Shown: piece after piece, positions 1-8,109 of the stretch
Position numbering within the stretch: the stretch's first letter is position 1
Layout of the letters: each line of letters starts with the position of its first letter
Assembly (NCBI GenBank): GCA_965249175.1
Contig: OZ252227.1
Coordinates: forward strand, 1,860,001 to 1,924,000
Origin: CAZYFH01 sp965249175
GTDB taxonomy: Bacteria > Acidobacteriota > Vicinamibacteria > Vicinamibacterales > UBA8438
Reading direction: 5' to 3'
DNA: 64,000 nucleotides
Position numbers and translations under genes: made by a program
Notes under the pieces: model-generated
Databases searched by the model: none
Seen by the model: the letters and a program-made list of their open reading frames with translations, nothing else
Told to the model about the DNA's origin: nothing

Positions 1-1
1 G

Positions 2-127
2 CTGGTCGGGAGCACCGACACAGAGTATGTTGAGTTGAGTGGCGGCCACATTTCGCTGATCGCGGGCAGACGGGCGTCGACCGACTGCTGGCCGCGGGTC
101 GCCGAGTGGCTCGGGTCGCGCTCGTAA
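2..127 (+). CDS. phaC: C-terminal end of class III PHA synthase PhaC (partial)
   Basis: The window opens inside a gene whose last 41 codons read, in frame 2, to a TAA at 125-127. The tail contains SGGHISLIAGRRAS followed by WPRVAEWLGSRS. The Gly-Gly-His is the position of the catalytic histidine of alpha/beta-hydrolase-type PHA synthases, and the xxWPRxAEWL ending is typical of the short (class III/IV) PhaC. The next gene, 23 bp downstream, is PhaE-like, which supports a PhaC that works as a PhaC-PhaE pair polymerising (R)-3-hydroxyacyl-CoA into storage granules. Only the end is visible, so the identification rests on this motif and on context. Confidence 0.7.
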   Translation: MVGSTDTEYVELSGGHISLIAGRRASTDCWPRVAEWLGSRS

Positions 128-150
128 CGCATCCGTGAGGACACAGTTCT

Positions 151-771
151 ATGGCTGACCAGACGTCGAGTGAAGAGCTGTTCGCGCTGTGGCAGAAACA
201 GATCCAAGCGGGCACGGAGGCGTGGGCCAAGGCGGCCGAGCAAGCGCAGGGGTTCGGACAGCGCCCACCGGCGGCGCCTGATCCAACGATGTTCTGGCGG
301 CCGGTGCTCGAACAGCAGATGGCGGCCTGGGCGCAGATGCAAGGGAGCGGTCCCGTCAGTCCCGACGTCTTGGCGCTCTGGAAGAAGTTTCTCGACGACT
401 GGATCGAGACGTGGAGCAAGGCGCTCGAACAGGCCATGGGTACCGACGCGTTCGCCCAGATGCTCGGCAAGACGCTCGACTCGTTCTTGAATGCGCAGGG
501 TGTCGCGAAGAAGGCCGCTGCCCAGGCCAGCAAGGCGAGCATGGAGACGCTCGGGCTGCCATCGCGCGATCAAGTGACGGGCATCTCGCGACAGATCATG
601 GACCTCGAAGATCGGATCGAGTGGCTCGAAGACAAACTGGTCACGCTGGGTGAGACGTCCGAGCGGTCCGGTCACAACCGGCACGCGACACCGAAGAAGA
701 AAGCGCGATCCAAGCCGAAGCCGGGCGCCCCGCGTGCGACCCGCAAGCGGAGACCGGCGGAGAAGGCGTGA
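151..771 (+). CDS. phaE: PhaE-like PHA synthase subunit / phasin-like protein
   Basis: 206 aa, mostly amphipathic helix. The N-terminus (SSEELFALWQKQIQAGTEAW) resembles PhaE, the non-catalytic partner of class III PHA synthase. A heptad-like segment (about residues 135-165, IMDLEDRIEWLEDKLVTL) should form a coiled coil. The last ~35 residues are rich in Lys/Arg/Pro, like the DNA-binding tails of PhaF-type phasins, so the protein may also tether granules to the nucleoid (inference). It is shorter than typical PhaE (~360 aa). The stop overlaps the GTG of the next gene by 3 nt (GTGA), showing translational coupling. Confidence 0.65.
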   Translation: MADQTSSEELFALWQKQIQAGTEAWAKAAEQAQGFGQRPPAAPDPTMFWRPVLEQQMAAWAQMQGSGPVSPDVLALWKKFLDDWIETWSKALEQAMGTDAFAQMLGKTLDSFLNAQGVAKKAAAQASKASMETLGLPSRDQVTGISRQIMDLEDRIEWLEDKLVTLGETSERSGHNRHATPKKKARSKPKPGAPRATRKRRPAEKA

Positions 772-1355
772 AGGGACGACCGATAGACGGCCTTGCCGTC
801 GGCGACACGGCGGAGGTCACGCGCGTCGCATCCGCGGGTGACGTGGCCGAGTTCACCGACTCCATCGGCGACCACAACCCGATCCACCATGACCACGCGT
901 TTGCCGCCGGCACACGCTTCGGCAAACCCATCGTCCCCGGCATGTGGACTACAGGTCTCGTCTCCGCCGTGCTCGGAACACAGCTGCCGGGGCCGGGATG
1001 CATCTACATCAGCCAGCAGGTCACGTTCACTCGCCCCGTGTACTTCGGCGATACGATCACGGCGCGCGTCGAGGTCGTCGAGCGCCTCGTCGAACGCAAT
1101 CGCGTGCGCATCAAGACGGTCTGCCTCAACCAGGAGGGCGACGAGGTCATGACGGGCGAGGCCCTACTGAAGCCCCCGAAGACCGCTGTCGACTACGCGG
1201 AGCGGAAACTGGGCACCGCCGCCGCCGCACACTGGATGCTCCAGCCGTGGCTGTGGACGGCACACACCGCGAACGCCTGGGCCCGATTGAACACGTCCTT
1301 GTTGTCGCCATGGACGCGGCCGCCCGTCGAGGACTCCGACCGCAAGCGCTCATAG
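768..1355 (+). CDS. MaoC/PhaJ-like (R)-specific enoyl-CoA hydratase
   Basis: 195 aa, GTG start overlapping the phaE stop. It has a hot-dog fold MaoC domain (about residues 5-140) with the hydratase signature: Asp and His in GDHNPIHHDHAFA, followed by FGKPIVPGMW. PhaJ enzymes hydrate trans-2-enoyl-CoA to (R)-3-hydroxyacyl-CoA, the substrate of PhaC, so its place directly after phaC-phaE fits supply of beta-oxidation intermediates to polymer. The last ~50 residues (WLWTAHTANAWARL onward) lie outside the MaoC core and look like a phasin-type hydrophobic tail; this extension is unusual for PhaJ. Family assignment is firm, exact substrate is inferred. Confidence 0.8.
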   Translation: MKGRPIDGLAVGDTAEVTRVASAGDVAEFTDSIGDHNPIHHDHAFAAGTRFGKPIVPGMWTTGLVSAVLGTQLPGPGCIYISQQVTFTRPVYFGDTITARVEVVERLVERNRVRIKTVCLNQEGDEVMTGEALLKPPKTAVDYAERKLGTAAAAHWMLQPWLWTAHTANAWARLNTSLLSPWTRPPVEDSDRKRS

Positions 1356-1539
1356 CCGTTCCCACGTCAGGGCGCACTCGCCCGCGTTCACCCCGTCATC
1401 ACGGATCGACCCCGGCGCACGCGTCTCTGCAGATGGCGCGGTGCCCCCGGCCTCCCGGGCGGAAGTCTTCGGTGCTGTGGAATCCGTTGTTCGAGATAGG
1501 ATCGGGGGTCCGTCCGCGTGAGACGAACCGAGTCATGCC

Positions 1540-3957
1540 ATGAGTCGCGATTCCAATTACCTCCGGACGGAGCTCTACGAGCTCGTTCGGAACGACCCGG
1601 CGATCTTCGAGTTCCTCCAGTCCGGGTCACTCGACGGTATCTGGTATTGGGACCTGGAGCACCTCGAACATGAGTGGATGAGCCCTCGCTTCTGGGAGGT
1701 CTTTGGCCACGACCCGGCAACCAAGCAGCATCTGGCGTCCGAGTGGCAGGACATGATCGACCCGGACGACCTCAAGCTGGCTCTGGACAACTTCCAGAAG
1801 CACACGGCGGACGCCTCCTACCCTTATGACCAGCTCGTCCGCTATCGGCACCGTGACGGGAGCACCGTGTGGGTCAGGTGCCGGGGTCTGGCCGTCCGTG
1901 ATGAGCACGGCAAGCCGATTCGGATGCTGGGAGCGCACACGGATGTCACCGCCCTCAAGACCGCCGAGGAGGATCTGCGACGGCAGGCTGCGGAATTGCG
2001 TGAGGCGAAGGAAGCGGCCGAAAGCGCCAACCGGACGAAAAGCGAGTTCCTGGCAAATGTCAGCCACGAGATCCGAACGCCACTCAACGGCGTGATCGGC
2101 ACCGCCGAGCTGCTTGGCGATAGCGCGCTCACCCCCGCTCAGCGCGACCACGTGCACATCATCAGCGAGTCGGCCGAGGCGCTGCTCGCCATCATCAACG
2201 ACATCCTTGACTACTCGAAGATCGAAGCCGGACGGCTGGATCTCGAGCATCGGCCACTGCGACTACGCGAACACCTGGGCAACACGATGAAGGCGCTCGC
2301 CTCGCGCGTCCGCCAGCGAGACCTGGAGCTGGTCAGCGACGTCCCCGCCGATGTGCCCGACGCGCTCATCGGCGACCCGGGGCGATTGCGGCAGGTCCTG
2401 CTCAACCTCGTCGGCAATGCGATCAAGTTCACGGAGCACGGCGAGGTCGTCCTTGGTGTTCGCCTCCAGGAGACCGACGGAGATCAGGTGACCCTTCGGT
2501 TCACGGTCACGGACACCGGGATCGGGATCCCTCAGCACAAGCAGAGGGTCATCTTCGACGAGTTCGTCCAGGCTGACGCCTCGACCACGCGCCGCTACGG
2601 TGGAACCGGACTCGGGTTGGCCATTGCGTCGAGGCTCGTTGCGGCCATGGGCGGCGAGGTTGGCCTCGAAAGCCAGGAGGGACAGGGCAGCACGTTTCAT
2701 TTCAGCGCCCGTTTCGGCCTCGGGTCCGCGGCCACGGTCGAGGCGACCGACCCGAGTGCGGACCTGCGCGGTGTGCGAACGCTCATTGTCGACGACAACG
2801 CGACGAACCGGCGCATCCTTGCCGAAATGGTGCGCAGCTGGGGGCTCCGTGCACTGACGGTGCCGAGCGTGGACGCGGCGCTCGATGAGCTTCGGCGTGG
2901 CATGGGTGGCGGCGACCCCGTGCGGCTGGTGCTGTCGGACGTGCAGATGCCAGAAGCCGATGGGTTCGAGCTGGCGCGCGCGGTGAACGACGACCCAGCG
3001 CTCGGACATCCACCGATCGTCCTGCTCACGTCGGGCGGCTTGCCGGACGCCGCGACCGCGGACGCCGTCGGTGTGGCGGCGAGCCTCTTCAAGCCGGTGA
3101 AGCATTCGGAGCTCCTCGAGACGATCCAGGCGGTCATGGGCGTGGCGCCGGCGCGGACGCCGGCCGCGCCCAACGCGACCGCGAGCACCCTTACACCGAT
3201 CACCGTGCTGCTCGCCGAAGACAGCCTCGCCAACCAGCGCCTCGCGGTTGGCATGCTAGAAAAGCAGGGACATCGCGTCACGGTCGTCGGCACCGGGGCC
3301 GCGGCAGTCGACGCGTGCATGGCGCAACCGTTCGATGCCGTCGTCATGGACCTCCAGATGCCGGAGATGGATGGATTCGAGGCGGTGCGCGCAATCCGCC
3401 AGCGCGAACGTGAAACGCATGCGGCGCCGACGCCGATCGTGGCGCTCACGGCCCGCGCGATGGCCGACGACGAGGCGGCGTGCCGGAGGGCGGGCTTCGA
3501 TGGCTACCTCGCCAAGCCCTTTCGTTCGCGACAGCTGTACGAGGCGCTTGCAGGCATTGTGCCCTCCCCACCTGCGGTGAAGCCGGATGCGTCGCCGGCA
3601 CCGGCGCGCGCCGATGACCGACTCGACTGGGCCGCCGCTGTCGAGGCGGTGGAAGGAGACCGAGTGTTGCTGGGCAAGGTGGTGCGCGGCTTCCTCGATC
3701 AGTATCCGTCGCTCGTGGCGGATCTCAAGGCGGGGCTCGACGCGTCTGATCTACCGGCGGTCCATCGCGTTGCCCACACCGTGGGCGGGTCGCTTCGGAT
3801 GTTTGACGGAGCGCGGGTGGTGGACCTCGCGAGGCAGCTCGAGTCCGTGTGCAGAAACGGCGTGCTCGAGGAGGCGGCGCCGGCGTGGCGCATGCTGCGG
3901 GAAGAGCTCGATGCGGTCGAGCCCGAGCTCCGGGGCTTTACCGAGACGACATCGTAG
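1540..3957 (+). CDS. Hybrid sensor histidine kinase (PAS-HisKA-HATPase-REC-REC-HPt)
   Basis: 805 aa soluble phosphorelay kinase without membrane segments. Order: PAS (about 25-140, PAS_3 type with RYRHRDGSTVWV), short coiled coil, HisKA with NVSHEIRTPLNG (phospho-accepting His about 176), HATPase_c with N box, GTGLGLAI and G boxes (about 285-405), receiver 1 (LIVDDN ... LSDVQMP), receiver 2 (LLAEDS ... VMDLQMPEMDG, then LTARAM and K in AKPF), and C-terminal HPt (about 690-795). The HPt has AHTVGGS where AHTLKGS is usual, so the Lys after the phospho-His is lost. All relay steps are in one chain. The next gene, 10 bp downstream, encodes a receiver-ATPase, the probable output partner. Confidence 0.9.
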   Translation: MSRDSNYLRTELYELVRNDPAIFEFLQSGSLDGIWYWDLEHLEHEWMSPRFWEVFGHDPATKQHLASEWQDMIDPDDLKLALDNFQKHTADASYPYDQLVRYRHRDGSTVWVRCRGLAVRDEHGKPIRMLGAHTDVTALKTAEEDLRRQAAELREAKEAAESANRTKSEFLANVSHEIRTPLNGVIGTAELLGDSALTPAQRDHVHIISESAEALLAIINDILDYSKIEAGRLDLEHRPLRLREHLGNTMKALASRVRQRDLELVSDVPADVPDALIGDPGRLRQVLLNLVGNAIKFTEHGEVVLGVRLQETDGDQVTLRFTVTDTGIGIPQHKQRVIFDEFVQADASTTRRYGGTGLGLAIASRLVAAMGGEVGLESQEGQGSTFHFSARFGLGSAATVEATDPSADLRGVRTLIVDDNATNRRILAEMVRSWGLRALTVPSVDAALDELRRGMGGGDPVRLVLSDVQMPEADGFELARAVNDDPALGHPPIVLLTSGGLPDAATADAVGVAASLFKPVKHSELLETIQAVMGVAPARTPAAPNATASTLTPITVLLAEDSLANQRLAVGMLEKQGHRVTVVGTGAAAVDACMAQPFDAVVMDLQMPEMDGFEAVRAIRQRERETHAAPTPIVALTARAMADDEAACRRAGFDGYLAKPFRSRQLYEALAGIVPSPPAVKPDASPAPARADDRLDWAAAVEAVEGDRVLLGKVVRGFLDQYPSLVADLKAGLDASDLPAVHRVAHTVGGSLRMFDGARVVDLARQLESVCRNGVLEEAAPAWRMLREELDAVEPELRGFTETTS

Positions 3958-3967
3958 GGAGGACACC

Positions 3968-4957
3968 GTGGCGAACATCCTCGTTGTCGACGACGCGGCG
4001 GCCGACCGTGAGCTGGCCGGACACGTGCTCGAAGCGCAGGACGGTTGGACCGTCGCGTACGCCGGAAACGGCGAGGAGGCGCTCACCCATCTCGGGTCCC
4101 ACGCGGTGGACGTCGTGCTGACCGATCTGCAGATGCCGGAGCTCGATGGTCTCGGTCTCGTCGAGCGCGTCAAGGAGCATCACCCGCTCGTCCGCGTGAT
4201 CGTCATGACGGCACAAGGCAGCGAGGAGATCGCCGTCAAGGCGCTCGAAACGGGGGCGGCGAGTTATGTGCCGAAGAAGACGCTGGTCCGTGATCTCGTG
4301 GAGATCGTGGAACGCATTCTCGCGGCCTCCCAGGAGCAGCAGAGCTACCGACGCCTCCTGGGTCGGCTCCGGGCCGCATCGTTCGTCCTCGAGAACGATC
4401 TCGACCTGATCTCGTCGCTGGTGAGCTACTGCACCGGGATCCTCCGCGATTCGGGCATGTTCGACGAGTCGGATTGTCACCGGATCACCACTGCGCTCGA
4501 CGAAGCGCTCACGAACGCCTACTACCATGGCAACCTTGAGGTGCGCTCGGAGATCCGGGAGCACGATCCTCGGGCCTACCGCGCACTGGCGAACGACCGC
4601 CGCGCGCTCGCACCCTACCGGGACCGCCGGATCCAGGTGCGGACCCACTTGACCTCGGGCGAAGCGGTCTTCGTCATCAAAGACGATGGCCGGGGATTCG
4701 ACCCGGGGCAGATCCCGGATCCGACACGTCCCGAGAACATCATCCAACCGTCCGGGCGCGGTGTGTTCCTGATGAAGACCTTTATGGACCACGTCGAGTA
4801 CAACGATGTCGGCAACGAGGGTCACACTCACCAAACGGCGTCAGAAGCCGGTCGTCCGCGCCTGAGCTACCCCGGGCCGCGCCCCGGATCCCGCGCGCAG
4901 ATCACGACGACGGTCTTGTCGTCACCCGGGTCCGGGTTGTCTTGCTCGAACCGTTGA
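3968..4957 (+). CDS. Response regulator fused to RsbW-like ATPase (probable frameshift near 3' end)
   Basis: GTG start chosen because the receiver begins there (ANILVVDDAAADREL) and it follows the kinase stop by 10 bp with GGAGG upstream. The receiver (about 1-125) has phospho-acceptor Asp in LTDLQMPELDG and switch Thr/Lys in MTAQG and PKK. It is followed by a linker and an HATPase_c of the anti-sigma type (ALDEALTNAYYHGNLE N box; DDGRGFDP; GRGVFLMKTFMDHVEYN). After NDVGNE the open frame becomes unrelated and runs 91 nt into the convergent gene. Removing one G from GGG at 4819-4821 restores the usual ending VTLTKRR and a TGA at 4863-4865, just before the convergent stop. The native product is therefore probably about 298 aa. 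Confidence 0.85.
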   Translation: MANILVVDDAAADRELAGHVLEAQDGWTVAYAGNGEEALTHLGSHAVDVVLTDLQMPELDGLGLVERVKEHHPLVRVIVMTAQGSEEIAVKALETGAASYVPKKTLVRDLVEIVERILAASQEQQSYRRLLGRLRAASFVLENDLDLISSLVSYCTGILRDSGMFDESDCHRITTALDEALTNAYYHGNLEVRSEIREHDPRAYRALANDRRALAPYRDRRIQVRTHLTSGEAVFVIKDDGRGFDPGQIPDPTRPENIIQPSGRGVFLMKTFMDHVEYNDVGNEGHTHQTASEAGRPRLSYPGPRPGSRAQITTTVLSSPGSGLSCSNR

Positions 4958-6021
4958 GCCGCATCGCAGATGTGGCGCGCGAGGTCCTGCGCGGGAGCCG
5001 TGGCGTGGGCGGCGACCACGGCGTGAATGCCCGACTCGTCGAAGAATTGGTCCCGCCCGTCCTGGGCTTCCGAGACACCGTCGCTGTAGATGACGAGGCG
5101 ATCGCCGTCGCCGAGCGTGACGGTGCGGGCATCGTATGTCGCTTGAGCGAAGAGGCCGAGCGGCGGGCCGGTGGAGGGCAAGAGCCCAACGTCGCCCTGG
5201 TGATACAGCAGCGCGCGAGGGTGACCGGCGCTGACATAACTGAATCTCCCGCTGCGTGCGCCGAGCAACCCGTAGAACAGCGTGACGAACCGGTTCTGGC
5301 CCCGGTCCCGGCACATTGCGACGTTGACCCGCGGGACGATGCTCAGCGGCGTGAGCGTCGACGCGATCTCGGCACGCAGGATGCCCTGCGCCTTCGCCAT
5401 GAGGATTGCGCCGGGAATCCCCTTACCCGCCGCGTCGCCAACCGCCACGCCGACGCTCTCGCCTACTGGTCCGAAAAAGTCGTAGAAGTCGCCGCCGATC
5501 TGCCCGCTGGGGTGGAGATGGCCACCAAGATCGTGATGGGCGAGCGTCGGCACCGTCGTAGGCAAGAACGTCTTTTGCAGGAGCGCCGCCGCCTCCAGCT
5601 CGCGCTCGACGTGCCGTGTGCGCTCCGCGATCAACCGGTGTCGCTCGCGGGCGTATCGAATGCTGCGCACCATCAGGTCGGGCGTCGCCTGACCCTTCAC
5701 GAGGTAGTCCTGTGCGCCGTGCTGCACCGCCTGGAGCGCCACGCCCTCGTCGTCGAGGCCTGTCAGCACGACGATGGGGGTGTCACGCGAGAGCGGTCCG
5801 ATCCGCGAGAGGCTCTCGAGCCCTTCCGCATCTGGGAGCGACAGGTCGAGCAGCACGACGTCGAAGTGGTCCGCACGGAGGTGGGTCGTCGCGTCGGACG
5901 CGTCGGCGGCAACCGTGAGGCTGAAGGCGGAAGCGGTCGCCTCCCTCAACGCGGCGCGTACGAGGACGACGTCATCCGGGTCGTCCTCGACGAGGAGCAC
6001 ACGTGTCGCTTCCGTAGACAT
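4867..6021 (-). CDS. Receiver-PP2C (RsbU/SpoIIE-type) phosphatase
   Basis: 384 aa. N-terminal receiver (about 5-125: LLVEDDPDD, VVLLDLSLPDAEG with acceptor Asp, VVLTG, LVKG), a short helical linker (ERTRHVERELEAAALLQKTF), then a PP2C SpoIIE domain (about 175-375) with the metal-binding acids in GGDFYDFF, GDAAGKGIPGA, SAGHPRALLY and YSDGVSEAQD. Such proteins dephosphorylate STAS anti-sigma antagonists when the receiver is phosphorylated. The STAS gene lies just upstream on the same strand and the RsbW-like ATPase converges on it, so all parts of a partner switch are next to each other. Confidence 0.9.
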   Translation of the reverse strand: MSTEATRVLLVEDDPDDVVLVRAALREATASAFSLTVAADASDATTHLRADHFDVVLLDLSLPDAEGLESLSRIGPLSRDTPIVVLTGLDDEGVALQAVQHGAQDYLVKGQATPDLMVRSIRYARERHRLIAERTRHVERELEAAALLQKTFLPTTVPTLAHHDLGGHLHPSGQIGGDFYDFFGPVGESVGVAVGDAAGKGIPGAILMAKAQGILRAEIASTLTPLSIVPRVNVAMCRDRGQNRFVTLFYGLLGARSGRFSYVSAGHPRALLYHQGDVGLLPSTGPPLGLFAQATYDARTVTLGDGDRLVIYSDGVSEAQDGRDQFFDESGIHAVVAAHATAPAQDLARHICDAAQRFEQDNPDPGDDKTVVVICARDPGRGPG

Positions 6022-6150
6022 GATAGCGTGGCTGCGGTGTGTCGGCGGGTGCGCGAGAGGTCGCGTCGGCGCCAGGCCTTCACGCCAGAGCCCACGTGGG
6101 TTGATACCACTGGCGTGCCCGTGCGTAGGTCTGCGACGTGCTGCCAGACG

Positions 6151-6486
6151 CTACGAGGCGAAGCTCCCCACGGCCGCGTCCTCTGCGTCGAACACCATCT
6201 CGAGCTTGGTCGTGACCAGCAGATCCGCGATCCGCGCGGTCGCGTTGAGCAGCTTCAGGTGACCGCCGGCGCCCATGATCTCGCTGCGCTTCGACAGGAG
6301 TCCGCCGAGCGACGCGCTGTCGACGAAGGTCACGCTGCCGAGATTGAGCACAAGTTCACGGCGACCCGCGCCCCTGACGTCGTCGATGGTCTTGAATAAC
6401 GTGTCGCCACCGTCGCCGGCGAGCTTGCCCGCCAGATCGAGAATCGTGACGGTCCCGACATCCCGCTGTGTGATCTTAATTGCCAT
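6151..6486 (-). CDS. STAS-domain anti-sigma factor antagonist (RsbV/SpoIIAA-like)
   Basis: 111 aa, a single STAS domain. The start is supported by GGGAGA 5 nt before ATG. The regulatory serine motif reads VDSASLGGL, matching the DSxGLG site that RsbW/SpoIIAB kinases phosphorylate and SpoIIE phosphatases reverse. It is transcribed 129 bp upstream of, and in the same direction as, the receiver-PP2C gene. No sigma factor is encoded nearby, so the final target of the switch is not visible here. Confidence 0.9.
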   Translation of the reverse strand: MAIKITQRDVGTVTILDLAGKLAGDGGDTLFKTIDDVRGAGRRELVLNLGSVTFVDSASLGGLLSKRSEIMGAGGHLKLLNATARIADLLVTTKLEMVFDAEDAAVGSFAS

Positions 6487-6513
6487 TGTGTCTCCCTGAC
6501 GGGGGAGTTTATC

Positions 6514-7596
6514 TCACTCCGAAAGCACGAACCACGCCTTCGCGATCAGGCCGTCGACCCGCCGGCCGAAGCGCTCGAACCGTTGATCCTGCGTCTGACC
6601 ACGGACGTAGCGGACGTAGATCTGCTGCAGGATGACGATGAGCTTGAACAAGCCAAAGACGTGATACCAGCGGACGCGCGTGACGTCGAAACCCGTCCGG
6701 TCTGCGTATCTGGCGACGACGTCGGCGCGAGTCAAGCCCCCCGGGTGATGGGTCGGCATGGCCGCCGCGTCGATCCACGCGGGGTCGTCGGTCGCCTCCG
6801 CCCAGAAAATCAATAGATAGCCGAGCTCCACGAGCGGGTCACCACGCGTGGCCATGTCCCAGTCGAGCACCGCGACCGGCGTCGCCGGATCGGCGGTCTC
6901 CACGAGCATGTTGTCGAGCTTGTAGTCGTGGTGGAGCAAGGTGGCATAACGGGACGAGGGCACGTCCCGCTGCAGCCACGCCGCGAGGCGGTCGACGCGA
7001 TCGTCGTCACCCGCCGCCGCGTGTCGGGCCGCCTGCCATCTCCTGACCCACCCGGTGAGCTGGCGCTCGAGGAACCCCTCCGGGCGTCCGAGGTCACCGA
7101 GCCCGACGCTCTCGGGATCGACGCCGTGCAGTGCGGCAAGCGTATCCACGATCGTCTCCGATAACCGTCGGTTCAGCTCGGGTTGGTTACGAAACGCCGG
7201 CGGCAAGTCGCGGCGGACGACGAACCCATGGCGCCGCTCCATGATGTGAAAATCGCACCCAAGGATCGAGTGGTCCTGGCATAGCGCGTAGCTGCGTGGG
7301 GCGAGGGGAAACGCGTCGACCAGTCGCGCGAGCACCCGATGCTCACGCCGCATGTCGTGCGACGTGGGCGCCACCGGCCCGAGTGGAGGGCGCCGGAGCA
7401 CGAACTCGCGGTCGCCCAGACGGAGGAGGTAGGTCAGGTTCGCGTGACCGCCACCGAACTGGCGCACGACCAAGGGCACAGTCGCATCGACCCCGTCGAG
7501 ATGGGTGCGTAGCCACCGGTCGAGCCGGGCCGCATCGAATCGCTCGTCGGGACGGACGTCGATGAGCTCCGGATCATCGTCGGCTGGATGGGTCAT
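6514..7596 (-). CDS. Aminoglycoside phosphotransferase (APH/ACAD10-like) family protein
   Basis: 360 aa kinase-fold protein of the APH family. The nucleotide-binding lobe shows FGGGHANLTYLL and EFVLRRPPLGP; the catalytic loop is LLHHDYKLDNML (HxDxxxxN type) and the metal-binding Asp is in AVLDWDMATRGDP. This subfamily, like the N-terminal kinase of eukaryotic ACAD10/11, is usually encoded beside acyl-CoA dehydrogenases and is thought to phosphorylate hydroxyacyl-CoA substrates. An acyl-CoA dehydrogenase at 8110-9315 and a MaoC hydratase at 7635-8093 are adjacent, which supports a role in lipid or hydroxy-acid catabolism rather than antibiotic resistance (inference). Confidence 0.85.
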   Translation of the reverse strand: MTHPADDDPELIDVRPDERFDAARLDRWLRTHLDGVDATVPLVVRQFGGGHANLTYLLRLGDREFVLRRPPLGPVAPTSHDMRREHRVLARLVDAFPLAPRSYALCQDHSILGCDFHIMERRHGFVVRRDLPPAFRNQPELNRRLSETIVDTLAALHGVDPESVGLGDLGRPEGFLERQLTGWVRRWQAARHAAAGDDDRVDRLAAWLQRDVPSSRYATLLHHDYKLDNMLVETADPATPVAVLDWDMATRGDPLVELGYLLIFWAEATDDPAWIDAAAMPTHHPGGLTRADVVARYADRTGFDVTRVRWYHVFGLFKLIVILQQIYVRYVRGQTQDQRFERFGRRVDGLIAKAWFVLSE

Positions 7597-7634
7597 CGCG
7601 CGCGGGCCCTATACTATCCAACGCTGGAGGTGCG

Positions 7635-8093
7635 ATGCGTGTGATCAACGGGTTGGACGAGCTCGAGTCGCTGGCCGGCGTCGAGCTCGGCGCGAGCGAG
7701 TGGTGTGCGGTCGATCAGGACATGGTGACGCAGTTCTCGGAGCTGACCGGTGACCACCAGTGGATCCACCTCGATGTGGAGCGCGCCAGGAACGAGCTGC
7801 CGTTCGGCGGCACCATCCTTCAGGGGTTTTTCACGCTGTCGCTCGTCCCGAGATTCAGAAAGCAGATCGCCGACATCCAGGGCGTCTCGCGCTTGATCAA
7901 CTACGGCGTCAACCGTGTGCGGTTTCCAGCAGTCGTCCCGATTCCCGCGCGTCTGCGGGGCGTGCAGCAAGTCCTGACGACCGAACGCGCGGGCGCCGAC
8001 CGCGTTCGCATGGTCAGTAAGTTCATCGTCGAGATCGAGGGGCACGCGAAGCCGGCCTGCGTCGCCGAGACCGTGACCCTCGCCTACGGCTAA
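7635..8093 (+). CDS. MaoC-family dehydratase/hydratase
   Basis: 152 aa hot-dog fold protein. It has the R-hydratase pattern: Asp/His in FSELTGDHQWIHLDVERA and the PFGGTILQGFFTLSL strand-helix. GGAGG sits 4 nt before the ATG and a possible -10 (TATACT, 7610-7615) lies in the short divergent gap to the phosphotransferase gene. It would hydrate enoyl-CoA intermediates. The tail-to-tail neighbour is an acyl-CoA dehydrogenase. It is distinct in sequence from the MaoC protein at 768-1355, which carries an extra C-terminal tail. Confidence 0.85.
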   Translation: MRVINGLDELESLAGVELGASEWCAVDQDMVTQFSELTGDHQWIHLDVERARNELPFGGTILQGFFTLSLVPRFRKQIADIQGVSRLINYGVNRVRFPAVVPIPARLRGVQQVLTTERAGADRVRMVSKFIVEIEGHAKPACVAETVTLAYG

Positions 8094-8109
8094 GGAGCCG
8101 GTCACGGTC

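Noticed and set aside
3587..3967. Upstream extension of the receiver-ATPase gene
   Set aside because: It overlaps the kinase gene in another frame and gives an Arg-rich meaningless translation; the receiver begins at 3968.
6514..7596. Antibiotic-resistance aminoglycoside phosphotransferase
   Set aside because: The kinase fold is shared, but the ACAD10/11-like motifs and the adjacent acyl-CoA dehydrogenase and MaoC genes point to acyl metabolism.
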